Shown: positions 1 through 7,615 of the stretch, piece after piece
How the letters are laid out: every line of letters begins with the position of its first letter
Numbering within the stretch: position 1 is the first letter of the stretch
Assembly: GCA_903825445.1 (NCBI GenBank)
Contig: CAIKAS010000268.1
Location: 1-64,000, forward strand
From: an uncultured Acidobacteriia bacterium
GTDB taxonomy: Bacteria > Acidobacteriota > Terriglobia > Bryobacterales > Bryobacteraceae
Length of the DNA stretch: 64,000 bases
Direction of reading: 5' to 3'
Program-made: the position numbers and the translations under genes
Notes under the pieces: model-generated
What the model was told of the DNA's origin: nothing
Seen by the model: the letters and a program-made list of their open reading frames with translations, nothing else
Database searches by the model: none

Positions 1-40
1 CGGTCGGGAGACGCCAGCCTGCGTTAGAATGAAGGAACGT

Positions 41-117
41 GCGCCCGTAGCTCAGCTGGATAGAGCGTTTGCCTCCGAAGCAAAAGGTCGTGAGTTCGAA
101 TCTCGCCGGGCGCACCA
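41..117 (+). tRNA. tRNA-Arg (anticodon CCG)
   Basis: A complete cloverleaf reads directly. The 7-bp acceptor stem GCGCCCG pairs with CGGGCGC, the D arm is GCTC/GAGC, and the anticodon stem TTTGC/GCAAA encloses loop CTCCGAA with CCG at positions 34-36. The T arm carries the TTCGAAT loop and the CCA end is encoded. It decodes the CGG arginine codon. Confidence 0.95.
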
Positions 118-198
118 TTTGCTTTTCCCTACCCGGCCCCAAACAATGACCCGACGACACTCATCCAGCCACCCGGTCGTCCGGCACGCCGGAGAATC

Positions 199-1068
199 AT
201 GCTGATCCGGGAACGGCTGGCTTCCGGAAAACCATCGGTCTCGTTCGAGTTTTTCCCGCCCAGGACCGATGAGGCGGCGGCACAACTCGAACACACCATC
301 TCCGAACTGGGCTCACTACATCCCGATTTTGTTTCCGTCACGTACGGAGCTGGTGGTTCCACGCGTGAAAAGACATTGGAAATCGTCTCGCGCATCCGGC
401 AGCATTCTGGTATCGAAGCCATGGCGCACCTTACGTGCGTGGGTGCGACCCGCGAGGAGATTGGCGCCGTTGTGAATCGGCTGACCGCCGCCGGCGTGTC
501 AAATATTCTGGCGCTGCGAGGCGATCCGCCAAAGGGTGAGACAAATTTCACTGCGATCAAGGGCGGCTTTGCGTATGCGAATGAGCTCGTTACGCACATC
601 CGGCAGCAGCATGGCGCAGCGGTCTCGGTAGGCGGCGCGGCCTATCCGGAGAAGCACGTCGAATGCCCCGATGCGGAGCTTGATCTGATGAACCTGAAAC
701 GCAAGGTGGATGCGGGCGTCGACTTCCTCATTACCCAGTTGTTCTACGACAACCACCGCTACTGGGAGTTTTGCGACAAGGCCAGGGCGGCTGGTATTAG
801 CGTCCCGATTATTCCGGGGATTATGCCAATCACGAACGCCGCGCAGGTGGATCGCTTCGGCGCCACGGTACCGCCTCAGCTGGCGACCGAACTCGAGGCT
901 CGCCGGGGTGATACGCAGGCAGTGATGCAGCTCGGAGTTGCGCACGCGACGGCACAGTGCATCGATCTGCTTCGCGGTGGCGCGCCGGGGATCCACTTCT
1001 ATACGCTGAATCGCAGCGGTGCGGCGAAGGCGGTTTTTGCCGGGTTGCGCGTGGCTGGCGTTGCCTGA
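199..1068 (+). CDS. metF: methylenetetrahydrofolate reductase
   Basis: MetF reduces 5,10-methylenetetrahydrofolate to 5-methyltetrahydrofolate, the methyl donor for methionine synthesis. It is a cytoplasmic FAD TIM-barrel enzyme. The 289-aa product has the family's usual bacterial length. It opens with the typical SFEFFPPR segment and carries VSVTYGAGGSTR (folate/FAD site), HLTCVG, ILALRGDPP, FLITQLFYD and PGIMPI in the expected order. The ATG follows GGAGAATC, a plausible ribosome site. It lies between a tRNA gene and secG on the same strand and looks like ordinary chromosomal core, outside the mobile element. Nothing is unusual in it. Confidence 0.95.
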   Translation: MLIRERLASGKPSVSFEFFPPRTDEAAAQLEHTISELGSLHPDFVSVTYGAGGSTREKTLEIVSRIRQHSGIEAMAHLTCVGATREEIGAVVNRLTAAGVSNILALRGDPPKGETNFTAIKGGFAYANELVTHIRQQHGAAVSVGGAAYPEKHVECPDAELDLMNLKRKVDAGVDFLITQLFYDNHRYWEFCDKARAAGISVPIIPGIMPITNAAQVDRFGATVPPQLATELEARRGDTQAVMQLGVAHATAQCIDLLRGGAPGIHFYTLNRSGAAKAVFAGLRVAGVA

Positions 1069-1128
1069 GGATGGGTGTCGGGGCGTTCGGGATACCCGGC
1101 TAATCTGCTGCGCTATACTGGGTTCGTT

Positions 1129-1461
1129 GTGATTTCAGCTCTTCTTATTTTCGTCCACGTAGTTGTGTGCCTTTTCCTGATCATTGTAGTTTTGCTGCAA
1201 AGCGGCAAAGCGGCGGATCTGGCAGGGGCTTTTGGCGGCATGGGTTCGCAGACGGCTTTCGGGCCGCGCGGATCGGCGACGCTGCTTTCGAAGGCGACGA
1301 CGATTTCAGCGATTCTCTTCATGCTGACGTCGATTTCGCTCTCGATCATTGCGACGCGCAATGCTGGCGTCTCAACGGCTCCGGTTCTGGAGCGCCACGG
1401 CGGCGCGAAGACGACCACGACTGCGCCAGCTACACCTCAACCCGCGCAGCAGAAGAAGTAG
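1129..1461 (+). CDS. secG: preprotein translocase subunit SecG
   Basis: SecG is the small accessory subunit of the SecYEG protein-export channel. The 110-aa product has two transmembrane helices: a first one running VISALLIFVHVVVCLFLIIV and a second around ISAILFMLTSISLSII. The diagnostic loop LLQSGKAADLAGAFGGMGSQ lies between them. The cytoplasmic tail is rich in Ala, Thr, Pro and Gln and low in complexity. I chose the GTG at 1129 because family members begin right at the first helix. An upstream in-frame GTG at 1075 would add 18 uncharacteristic residues. The gene immediately precedes tRNA-Leu. Confidence 0.93.
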   Translation: MISALLIFVHVVVCLFLIIVVLLQSGKAADLAGAFGGMGSQTAFGPRGSATLLSKATTISAILFMLTSISLSIIATRNAGVSTAPVLERHGGAKTTTTAPATPQPAQQKK

Positions 1462-1484
1462 TTACAACAACACGCCCCAGCATT

Positions 1485-1571
1485 GCGGAGGTGGCGGAAT
1501 TGGCAGACGCACTAGCTTGAGGTGCTAGCGGGAGCAATCTCGTGGGGGTTCAAGTCCCCCTCTCCGCACCA
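1485..1571 (+). tRNA. tRNA-Leu (anticodon GAG)
   Basis: This is a class II tRNA with a long variable arm. Acceptor GCGGAGG pairs with TCTCCGC, and anticodon stem CTAGC/GCTAG encloses loop TTGAGGT (GAG). The T arm is GGGGG-TTCAAGT-CCCCC and CCA is encoded. The gene is intact. Accessory and plasmid-like genes begin directly downstream, so its 3' end is the likely integration site of the element that fills the rest of the window. Confidence 0.95.
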
Positions 1572-1590
1572 AGTATTTTCAGTAATTTGC

Positions 1591-1619
1591 AAAGGCTCCT
1601 CGGGATCGGGGAGCCTTTT
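1591..1619 (+). terminator. rho-independent terminator after tRNA-Leu
   Basis: A hairpin with arms AAAGGCTCC and GGAGCCTTT sits 20 bases after the tRNA CCA end and finishes in TTTT. It would end the secG/tRNA-Leu transcript. Confidence 0.75.
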
Positions 1620-1677
1620 GATTTTGGCGACTGTAGTGGTTTTTGTAGTGGTTTTGTTTTCGGGGATCGCCGAACCG

Positions 1678-1995
1678 CTACATCTTGCGTTGCTCGACAG
1701 CTGCTTCGGCGGGCTCGTCCCACTGGTTTGTGTAACGCGCGCCGAAGGCAATCTGTCGCGCGTAGCTGGCCGGGTCGCTGCCTTTGAGGCGAAGCAAAGC
1801 ATACATGCGGTCGACGGCGGACTTCATGATGGCTCTCATTTCGTCATCGGTAATCCGGGAATACCCCGGTACCGCACTGCAAGTCGGGCAAGGCTTCCCC
1901 GCATGCACGGCCTCAATCGGGCCGTTGCGAAAAGTCAGGGCGACTATGGCCTTTGCTTCTTTGGCAAGCTCAGGGTTTAGGGGATCTGTCGGCAT
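1678..1995 (-). CDS. hypothetical protein with a CPTC motif
   Basis: The 105-aa product is unrecognised. It contains one CPTC pair (residues about 36-39), then a conserved-looking stretch ITDDEMRAIMKSAVDRMYALL that should be a long helix. The cysteine pair could bind metal, but two cysteines alone do not show it. The ATG at 1995 has a GGGAGAG ribosome site at good spacing, which supports real translation. It is the first gene of the element beside the tRNA and faces back towards it. No signal peptide or membrane helix is seen. Confidence 0.6.
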   Translation of the reverse strand: MPTDPLNPELAKEAKAIVALTFRNGPIEAVHAGKPCPTCSAVPGYSRITDDEMRAIMKSAVDRMYALLRLKGSDPASYARQIAFGARYTNQWDEPAEAAVEQRKM

Positions 1996-2106
1996 GGCAA
2001 CTCTCCCTTCATTTTATGGGTGCGCACGTAGATTACCTCAGTTGTCGCGGTCGGTGGAGACTTTAATAGCGGGCGAACAAAAGGCGAATTTGCTATCCTT
2101 TCCCGT

Positions 2107-2349
2107 ATGGCCCGACGTCCGTCACCCGAGGAATTTGACAAGCCCCTATCGCTCCAGGAATTGAGGGAGAGAGCACGCCGGCTCTCGCTGCTCAGCCCAC
2201 ATCACGTGGCCGACGCGTACCGCAAGGCACACGACGCGTGTCGAATGGACGGTGACCAACTGCCGCGGGCAGGTGCCGTGCAGGAACTCGTGACAGCGTG
2301 GAAGCTTCTGTGGAGGTGGCGCCGTCGCGGCCCAGTGGATCGGGGTTAG
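2107..2349 (+). CDS. small hypothetical protein
   Basis: The product has 80 residues, is highly charged and rich in Arg and Leu, and is predicted to be mostly helical (LSLQELRERARRLSLL, then VQELVTAWKLLWRW). I do not recognise a family. No clear ribosome site precedes the ATG. A TATCCT box lies about 9 bases upstream, so a leaderless transcript is possible. It is tail-to-tail with the minus-strand membrane protein that ends at 2368. Confidence 0.5.
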   Translation: MARRPSPEEFDKPLSLQELRERARRLSLLSPHHVADAYRKAHDACRMDGDQLPRAGAVQELVTAWKLLWRWRRRGPVDRG

Positions 2350-2367
2350 AGGCCTTGCCCTCAACGA

Positions 2368-3198
2368 TCAGACGGTGTCTCGCCAAAACGCATAGACTCG
2401 CGCCGATTGACCGGGCGTCTCCTCGACCTCGTCAAAGTATTCGTGTTCCCCCTGCTTTGAGCTCAACGGTGCCAGCGTTTTCAGGAGCGTCGGCGGTCGG
2501 GTTGGTGAGCATTCATAGACCCGCACCCATGCTGGTGGAGGCCCTTCGAAGACGAGGCGGACGGTACAACGGCGAACGCGGGCCTGAGCAAAGGAAAGTG
2601 TCGCGGTGTAATAGCCGAACCCCGGCGTGATGCATCCCGGCAGAGTGCATTTCAACAGGACCCGAAATGGCTGGTCGACCCGAAGCGGTTCGAGAAAGGG
2701 TACAGAGATCTTCTTTGACATGCCGTCCGTGCCGATGAGGAGCGGGCGGATTTGGTGGCGCTTCGACGGGTCTCTCCCCAGGTCGTAAGCCACACATTCG
2801 AGCCTGTCGAAAGTCACGGTTCGTTCGGACTCGATGCTGAACTCCATCGCCGTTTCGCGTTTGCCGCTACAGTATCCGGCATAGACCCACTCGATCTTCA
2901 GGTCCTCGCCTTCGATGCGGGCGGTGTGGTGGGCCTCTTGAATCCGCAAGGTCCGATTTACGCGGCGACGCAAATTGGCGATGTTGAGGGAATCGATGCT
3001 TTGGCCTTCGATCGTGATCGACGCGGATTTAAGCGCCTGACGGTCGCGGCGTGCGCGGACACCGGCAACCATCGCGATACCCAGCAAGGGCAGGCTTGCC
3101 AGTATCAGCCATTTCTTGGACTGAACGAGTGCGAGAACGCTGAGGGCGGTCCCGATGATGGTTGCCAGGGCGGCGAGGGACTCGAGGGAGAACTGCAT
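2368..3198 (-). CDS. membrane-anchored protein of unknown function
   Basis: The 276-aa product begins MQFSLESLAALATIIGTALS and has two hydrophobic helices in its first 60 residues (LAALATIIGTALSVLALV and WLILASLPLLGIAMVAGV). A soluble domain of about 210 residues follows and looks beta-rich. No motif was recognised. The reading frame stays open upstream to 3306, but the extension is low-complexity, so I prefer the ATG at 3198; the ribosome site there is weak. It is divergent from the Xre regulator at 3452 and shares the 3.2-3.45 kb control region, so that regulator may act on it. Confidence 0.55.
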   Translation of the reverse strand: MQFSLESLAALATIIGTALSVLALVQSKKWLILASLPLLGIAMVAGVRARRDRQALKSASITIEGQSIDSLNIANLRRRVNRTLRIQEAHHTARIEGEDLKIEWVYAGYCSGKRETAMEFSIESERTVTFDRLECVAYDLGRDPSKRHQIRPLLIGTDGMSKKISVPFLEPLRVDQPFRVLLKCTLPGCITPGFGYYTATLSFAQARVRRCTVRLVFEGPPPAWVRVYECSPTRPPTLLKTLAPLSSKQGEHEYFDEVEETPGQSARVYAFWRDTV

Positions 3199-3380
3199 GC
3201 GGGGAGCGAGCCAGCACCGGCCGATGCCAGCCCGCCTTCCAGTTGGGGGTTGATCAGTTGCGGTGAGTTTGCGGCGTTCCGCCGCCGCCACCACCACCGC
3301 CGCCATACAAGCTCATGGATGCTTTCATCGCGGGGATCTCCTTTCCGATTCCTTCGGAACCTTCGATCTCTGACGCGATC

Positions 3381-3421
3381 AGTGTACTATGCAAACACTG
3401 TCTATGTAAACAGTGTAGACA
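3381..3421. promoter_or_regulatory. nested inverted-repeat operator for the adjacent Xre regulator
   Basis: ACACTGT (3395-3401) and ACAGTGT (3410-3416) form a 7-bp inverted repeat with an 8-bp spacer. A second pair, TGTCTA (3400-3405) and TAGACA (3416-3421), overlaps it, and AGTGT (3381-3385) pairs with ACACT (3395-3399). The cluster lies about 30-70 bases before the regulator start, where an autoregulatory operator is expected. Binding is inferred. Confidence 0.55.
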
Positions 3422-3451
3422 CAAACAGGTCAGGACTCGAACACTCGTGAT

Positions 3452-3745
3452 GTGGATGATGCCCTTCAAGGTTTGCTTCGAGCGTTTGGACGGCGTGTTC
3501 GGGAACTGCGTCAGGCGCAAGGTTTCTCTCAGGAATCCTTCGCCGACAAATGCGGCGTGCACCGGACCTTCATGGGAACGGTCGAGCGCGGCGAAAGCAA
3601 TCTGAGCTTTCAGAACATCGCGAAGGTCGCCGAGACGTTGGGCGTGTCGCTGTCGGCGCTTTTCGCGGATCTGGAACGCGCCGCCGAGAAACTTGGGCAA
3701 GCGGCGCCCGCCCGGCCACCCACAAAAAAGAACTCGAAGAAATGA
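3452..3745 (+). CDS. Xre-family helix-turn-helix regulator
   Basis: The 97-aa product is a compact Xre/Cro-type repressor. Its helix-turn-helix covers roughly residues 12-65: RVRELRQAQGFSQESFADK, then CGVHRTFMGTVERGESN and the closing FQNIAKVAETLGVSLSALF. The tail is Lys-rich and low in complexity. The start is a GTG. An upstream ATG in another frame at about 3450 was rejected because it does not continue into this domain. The gene is preceded by nested inverted repeats and followed by the replication region, so control of itself, the divergent membrane protein or the rep region is plausible. Confidence 0.8.
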   Translation: MDDALQGLLRAFGRRVRELRQAQGFSQESFADKCGVHRTFMGTVERGESNLSFQNIAKVAETLGVSLSALFADLERAAEKLGQAAPARPPTKKNSKK

Positions 3746-3820
3746 AAATGAAGATTTCTGATTGCGGAATCCGACCCAACGGAGTCAGAATCAGGACTCG
3801 CGGTCCAGGAAGCCGCCGGT

Positions 3821-4018
3821 TTGGTTCAGAGCACGAAAGCGATGGCAGAGCACGGTCTTGTTTTGTATCCGGGTATTCTCGTGACGTTTCGCGTTCCTCG
3901 GGAGTGCGCGGCGATCGTGGTCGATGCCGTGATCGCCCGCATCAAACTCGACATCGAGCAGAGCATTGAACGTCACTTGCCCGCCGACTGGGGTGCCGAG
4001 CTGGACAAGATGGCGTGA
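3821..4018 (+). CDS. small hypothetical protein
   Basis: The short product has 65 residues if started at the TTG at 3821, which has an AGGA nine bases upstream. The same frame is open back to about 3752 with no ATG or GTG, so the true start is unclear. The sequence looks like a folded domain, alternating beta and helix (GLVLYPGILVTFRVP, then AAIVVDAVIARIKLDIEQSIERHL). I do not recognise it. It lies between the Xre regulator and the iterons, so it may be co-transcribed with the regulator. Confidence 0.35.
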   Translation: MVQSTKAMAEHGLVLYPGILVTFRVPRECAAIVVDAVIARIKLDIEQSIERHLPADWGAELDKMA

Positions 4019-4150
4019 CGTTGCTGCGTGTCCTCGAAATGACCGTAGTCCCTGCCCGTAGTTGTTTATCGGTTCCGTCGGCTGACCTTTCCCCTACTGC
4101 CAACCTTTCGGTGTGGTGAAACCGATTGTGGCGTTTTCTCCCGCGTGGTG

Positions 4151-4186
4151 GTGTTAATAGGTGTTAGACACGTGTTAAGGGTGTTA
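4151..4186. repeat. four GTGTTA direct repeats at helical-turn spacing
   Basis: GTGTTA occurs at 4151, 4161, 4172 and 4181, a spacing of 9-11 bp or one helical turn. The repeats lie 55 bases before the first iteron. This looks like a protein-binding array in the replication origin, although the protein is unknown. Confidence 0.5.
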
Positions 4187-4241
4187 CGGGTCTGGAACTG
4201 CTGGGTAAGCCGCTGGAGTCACTGACGGATTTCGACACGTC

Positions 4242-4441
4242 GGTCACTGTAACCCCGAAGTTTGGTCGGTAAAACCCCGATTCGACGTCATTGAAAACCC
4301 GAATCCCCGTCACCGAAACCCCGAAACTTCGCAGCGGTCATTAAAACCCCGAATCTCGCGACTCGGTAACTGAAACCCCGAATCCCCTTGACACGGTCAT
4401 TGAAACCCCGAAGACTGCGGCATGGTCGCTGAAACCCCGAA
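4242..4441. repeat. iteron array (candidate oriV)
   Basis: Eight direct copies of an 18-bp unit, consensus GGTCAYTGAAACCCCGAA, start at 4242, 4264, 4286, 4308, 4336, 4365, 4395 and 4424. The first four are exactly 22 bp apart and the rest 28-30 bp apart. All are in the same orientation. The last overlaps the rep start codon, as expected for an initiator that represses its own synthesis. This is classic iteron-plasmid origin structure; no clear DnaA box or AT-rich tract was picked out. Confidence 0.85.
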
Positions 4442-5504
4442 TCCCGACGAGCATTTGTTGCCGATCCGGCACAGCAACGCGGATCTGTTCATCTGCGATG
4501 TCGCCGACGCGGTGCTGAAGGATCTGATGCCGCATATGGAGCACCCTTTTTTCGCGCTCTCGAAGAAGCCTGATAAAAGGATTCGGCGATACGAGCATAA
4601 CGGCGAGTATGTGGAGATTGTGCCGAGCGTCAAGGGGCTTGCCACGATCTATGACAAAGACATCCTGATTTACTGCATCTCGCAGATCATGCACAAGTTG
4701 AAGCGGCGCGAGCCGGTAAGCCAGCGCCTGCGTATCACCGCCTGCGACCTGCTCATGTTCGCCAACCGCGGCACGGCCGGAAAAGATTACACGGCGCTGT
4801 GCGAAGCGCTCGACCGGCTGGAGGGGACGCGCATCAAGACCAACATCAAAACCGGCGACGAAGAACAGCGCAGCAGTTTCGGACTGATTGACGCGTCGGC
4901 GGCGCGACGGAAACACGGCCTCGACGGGCGCCTGCTTTGGGTCGAGGTGAAGCTCTCCGACTGGGTCTTCAACGCCATTCGCAGTCAGGAGGTCCTGACG
5001 CTTCATCGGGATTACTTCCGGCTCGGCAGACCGGTCGAGCGTCGTCTCTACGAACTGGCGCGCAAACATTGCGGCCGGCAGCGGGAGTTTACGATTTCCG
5101 TTGAGACCCTGCACAAGAAGTCGGGTTCACAGAGCCCGGAGAAGCATTTCCGGCACATGGTCAAGGAGATCGCCGAACGCGACCATCTGCCGGACTACCG
5201 GCTCGTGTTCGACGACGTGACCGACAAGGTGACTTTTTATAATCGCGAGAAGTGGTGGGAAGCGACACCGACATCATCCGACGATGAGGCGTTGCCTACC
5301 CTGCCCGCGGCGGCTTACGATGACGCTCGCGCTGCCGCGCCGGGTTACGACGTCTATGCGCTTGAGGGCGAATGGCGTGAATGGTGGGTGGCGTCCGGAA
5401 AGCCGAAACTGGAGAATGTCGCGGCTGCCTTTGTCGGCTTCTGCCGGAGCCGGAACAATCGGGCACCGATTCAGCGTGCTAAAGACACCGCCTGGGATGG
5501 CTGA
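4422..5504 (+). CDS. repA: RepA-type replication initiator protein
   Basis: The 360-aa product matches the replication initiator protein A family of iteron plasmids, which bind origin repeats and load the replisome. Recognisable segments are the N-terminal FFALSKKPDKRIRRYEHNG, the YDKDILIYCISQIMH helix, and a central winged-helix-like part (LRITACDLLMFANRGTAGKDY, then LEGTRIKTNI). The region SWFxLGRP-like FRLGRPVERRLYELARKHCG follows, then a C-terminal acidic linker and helix. The start codon sits inside the eighth iteron, which implies autoregulation. Downstream come the candidate centromere and parA, so replication and partition form one backbone. An integrated element carrying such a gene could replicate after excision. 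Confidence 0.85.
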   Translation: MVAETPNPDEHLLPIRHSNADLFICDVADAVLKDLMPHMEHPFFALSKKPDKRIRRYEHNGEYVEIVPSVKGLATIYDKDILIYCISQIMHKLKRREPVSQRLRITACDLLMFANRGTAGKDYTALCEALDRLEGTRIKTNIKTGDEEQRSSFGLIDASAARRKHGLDGRLLWVEVKLSDWVFNAIRSQEVLTLHRDYFRLGRPVERRLYELARKHCGRQREFTISVETLHKKSGSQSPEKHFRHMVKEIAERDHLPDYRLVFDDVTDKVTFYNREKWWEATPTSSDDEALPTLPAAAYDDARAAAPGYDVYALEGEWREWWVASGKPKLENVAAAFVGFCRSRNNRAPIQRAKDTAWDG

Positions 5505-5682
5505 CCCCCTGCCCGCGACCAGATGACGAAACGCGTTTATATGCGCGCTGGTGCGGTATGCGGAATTCAGGCCACCTCCCCTGCTCTCACAATCGGCGGA
5601 CTCCTCGACGGCCATCTTTTCTGGTCTGGCGTCGATCTCGATGCCGCCTTAGCTCCTCGAACCAATCAAAATCGCATTTGTG

Positions 5683-5846
5683 GGATATCCATAAGATATC
5701 CGAAAGAAGCCACTCAGTAGACCGTCAGAAAACAATCAGATACCTCTTAGAATTCCATCAGATACCGGATAGCCATCCGATAACTGAAAGATATGCTCTT
5801 GCTACCGGATAGCTTTCTGATATGTTTCGGCTACTCGAAAGATATC
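5683..5846. repeat. GATA-rich repeat cluster, candidate partition site (parS/parC)
   Basis: About nine GATA-core motifs lie in 165 bp in the 360-bp gap before parA. They include GGATATCC (5683), AGATATCC (5694), CAGATACC at 5737 and 5759, CCGGATAGC twice, and GAAAGATAT twice. Some are inverted relative to others. Clusters of this kind before parAB operons usually serve both as centromere and as operator. The role is inferred from position. Confidence 0.6.
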
Positions 5847-5864
5847 CCACCGGAGGACCTCATC

Positions 5865-6593
5865 ATGCCGACCATTGCATTCGTCTCACCTAAGGGCGGC
5901 GTGGGCAAGACCACGTCCGCCTTCCTGCTGGCGAGCATCTTCGCTCGTCTCTGTGAGGTGACGATTATTGATGCCGATCCCAATCACCCGATTGAGACAT
6001 GGGCGTTGGGCGGCAACGCGCCGGAGAAGCTGAAAATCGTCTCGGATGTCGATGAGGAAACCATCATCGACCGCATCGAAGACGCCGCGTCGAAAACGCC
6101 GATTGTCATCGTCGATCTGGAAGGCACCGCCTCGAAGACCGTCATATATGCGATCTCCCAAGCCGACTTTGTCGTGATACCGACGCAGGGTTCGCAGCTG
6201 GACGCGAATGAGGCGAGCAGGGCGATCCGCGTGGTGCTGCAAAGTGAGAAGCTGACCGGCAAGCCAAAGCCCTACGCGGTTTTGCTGACGCGCACCAGTC
6301 CTATGATCCGTGCCCGCGGCCTGACCCACATACAGAACAGCCTGATAGCGGCCGGCATCCCGGTGCTGGAGACGGAACTGAATGAGCGCGACGCGTTCAA
6401 AGCGGTCTTCGCGTTTCGGCAAACGCTCGACGGCCTGAACCCGGCAGAGGTGTCGAATCTCGACAAGGCAAAGGGCAATGTCGAGTCTCTCGCGCGCGAG
6501 ATCCTGACGAAACTTCAGGCCCATCTGCAAGGTGAGCAGGGCGGTAGGGATAGAGAGAAGACGGACAACAATAGCGTGGCGGGTGCCGCATGA
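5865..6593 (+). CDS. parA: ParA-family partition ATPase
   Basis: The 242-aa product is a Walker-type ParA ATPase that segregates plasmid copies by binding nucleoid DNA and responding to a centromere-bound partner. The deviant Walker A box SPKGGVGKTT is at residues 8-17, the switch I DADPN segment at about 43, and the Walker B-like IVIVDLEGTAS near 84. It is short and lacks an N-terminal helix-turn-helix, as in ParA type Ib. I chose the ATG at 5865 because a GGAGG site precedes it; the open frame further upstream runs through the repeat cluster. It overlaps the next gene by four bases. Confidence 0.9.
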   Translation: MPTIAFVSPKGGVGKTTSAFLLASIFARLCEVTIIDADPNHPIETWALGGNAPEKLKIVSDVDEETIIDRIEDAASKTPIVIVDLEGTASKTVIYAISQADFVVIPTQGSQLDANEASRAIRVVLQSEKLTGKPKPYAVLLTRTSPMIRARGLTHIQNSLIAAGIPVLETELNERDAFKAVFAFRQTLDGLNPAEVSNLDKAKGNVESLAREILTKLQAHLQGEQGGRDREKTDNNSVAGAA

Positions 6594-6913
6594 ACACACG
6601 CGTCAATGCTTTCGCCGATCTGAACGCGGCATTGCCGGCCTTCACGGTCAAGCCGAAAAAAGACAAGCCCCTTGCGGAGGAAACGATTACGCGGATGGCC
6701 GAGGAGAATAATTTCCCGAGCCGTCAGGCACCGAAGGCGAAAGAGCCGAAACGCAAGCGCCGTGTCTACACGACCGGGCGCAATCGTCAGTTCAACGTCA
6801 AAGCGACGAATGAAACCGTCGAGCGTTTCTACAAGATGGCCGACGAACAAAAGATCCCGCTCGGCGCATTGCTGGAGCGGGCACTCGATGCTCTGGAAAG
6901 GGCAGGGGCATAA
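6590..6913 (+). CDS. small ParB-like partition partner (ribbon-helix-helix type)
   Basis: The product has 107 residues. Its N-terminal half is basic and probably disordered, and its C-terminal half (RQFNVKATNETVERFYKMA, then PLGALLERALDAL) resembles ribbon-helix-helix partition and stability determinants of plasmids. It starts inside the last codons of parA (ATGA overlap), so the two are translationally coupled. Small ribbon-helix-helix partners of ParA Ib proteins bind repeats upstream of the operon, here the GATA cluster. The identity rests on position and on the short DNA-binding-like segment. Confidence 0.7.
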   Translation: MNTRVNAFADLNAALPAFTVKPKKDKPLAEETITRMAEENNFPSRQAPKAKEPKRKRRVYTTGRNRQFNVKATNETVERFYKMADEQKIPLGALLERALDALERAGA

Positions 6914-7105
6914 GGGAAACGAGACTGGCGCGTTCCGAGACCGCAGGCGGTGCCTCCATCGCCCAAACAAAAAGCTGCAACGCCAGCCATGGATGCTTTC
7001 GCAGAACGCTGTTTCGCCGAGGACGGTCGAGTTCGTTTCACGCACCGGAACGTGTTGCTGAGCACTTAACGGACCGGTTAGTGCAACCTCGGCGAGACGC
7101 GACAA

Positions 7106-7130
7106 CCCGCGCCGCTCTGACCGGCGCGGG
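7106..7130 (-). terminator. GC hairpin after the 7142-7489 gene
   Basis: Nine-base arms CCCGCGCCG and CGGCGCGGG flank a 7-base loop just past the stop codon of the minus-strand gene. The same two arms recur at 7989-8013 behind another small gene. No strong T-tract follows, so it may be a 3' stabiliser rather than a terminator. Confidence 0.5.
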
Positions 7131-7141
7131 GAAAGCGGTGC

Positions 7142-7489
7142 TCATCCGGTCTCCTTTGCGACAAGAGCGCAAGCCTCACGGTATTCCGTACCCTGCATGA
7201 TGTCCTCATCGATGCAGGAGGACTCGCCTTTCATGCTTTCGATTTGAGCAAGTAATCCCCGCAACGCTTCGAGCAGTTCCGCTGCTGATGTTGGCGCTGG
7301 TGTGAACGCCCTGATCTTCTGCACCTCGCACGGCACCAAGTCGGTTACATCACCGGTCTCCGTGAACTCGCCGTCTGTGAAGGCCGAGTCCTCGGCTTCC
7401 TTCGCGCTGGCGGCCTCGATCTCGTAATATTCGCCACGGGTGACAGGGTACAGCACGCGGTACTTGCGGGTGGTGGTTTTGCTCTTCAT
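7142..7489 (-). CDS. hypothetical accessory protein
   Basis: The 115-aa product is unrecognised. It starts MKSKTTTRKYRVLYPVTRGEYYEIEAAS, a beta-hairpin-like opening typical of small plasmid-borne proteins, and continues into SAKEAEDSAFTDGEF. The C-terminal part is helical (AAELLEALRGLLAQIESM). An AAAGAGG-type ribosome site precedes the ATG. Its upstream leader and downstream hairpin are almost the same as those of the gene at 8020-8388, although the proteins differ. Confidence 0.55.
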   Translation of the reverse strand: MKSKTTTRKYRVLYPVTRGEYYEIEAASAKEAEDSAFTDGEFTETGDVTDLVPCEVQKIRAFTPAPTSAAELLEALRGLLAQIESMKGESSCIDEDIMQGTEYREACALVAKETG

Positions 7490-7530
7490 GGTTTCCTCTT
7501 TCGGTTTGAGTGACCCCCACGGCGGGGGCT
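7490..7530 (-). promoter_or_regulatory. conserved hairpin leader, copy 1
   Basis: Upstream of the 7142-7489 gene a CCCCC/GGGGG hairpin (7514-7528) is followed by a conserved GTCACTCAAA and CGAAAGAGG segment. The same order of elements, about 35 bases nearly identical, lies before the gene starting at 8388. A shared regulatory leader is the simplest reading. Confidence 0.5.
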
Positions 7531-7615
7531 AATGTGCCCTCGCCCCGCCGTCCGGGGTCAATAGTGAAGAGAGAACCATAAAACCGACGGTTCACTGCGC
7601 CGCTTTGTAAACGCC

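Noticed and set aside
1620-1680. GTAGTGGTTTTTGTAGTGGTTTTG direct repeat considered as attachment site
   Set aside because: It is a short local repeat just after the terminator. No matching copy was seen elsewhere in the window.
4242-4441. Repeat array considered as CRISPR
   Set aside because: Units are 18 bp with short, unequal spacers, no cas genes are near, and the last copy sits on the rep start codon. It is an iteron origin.
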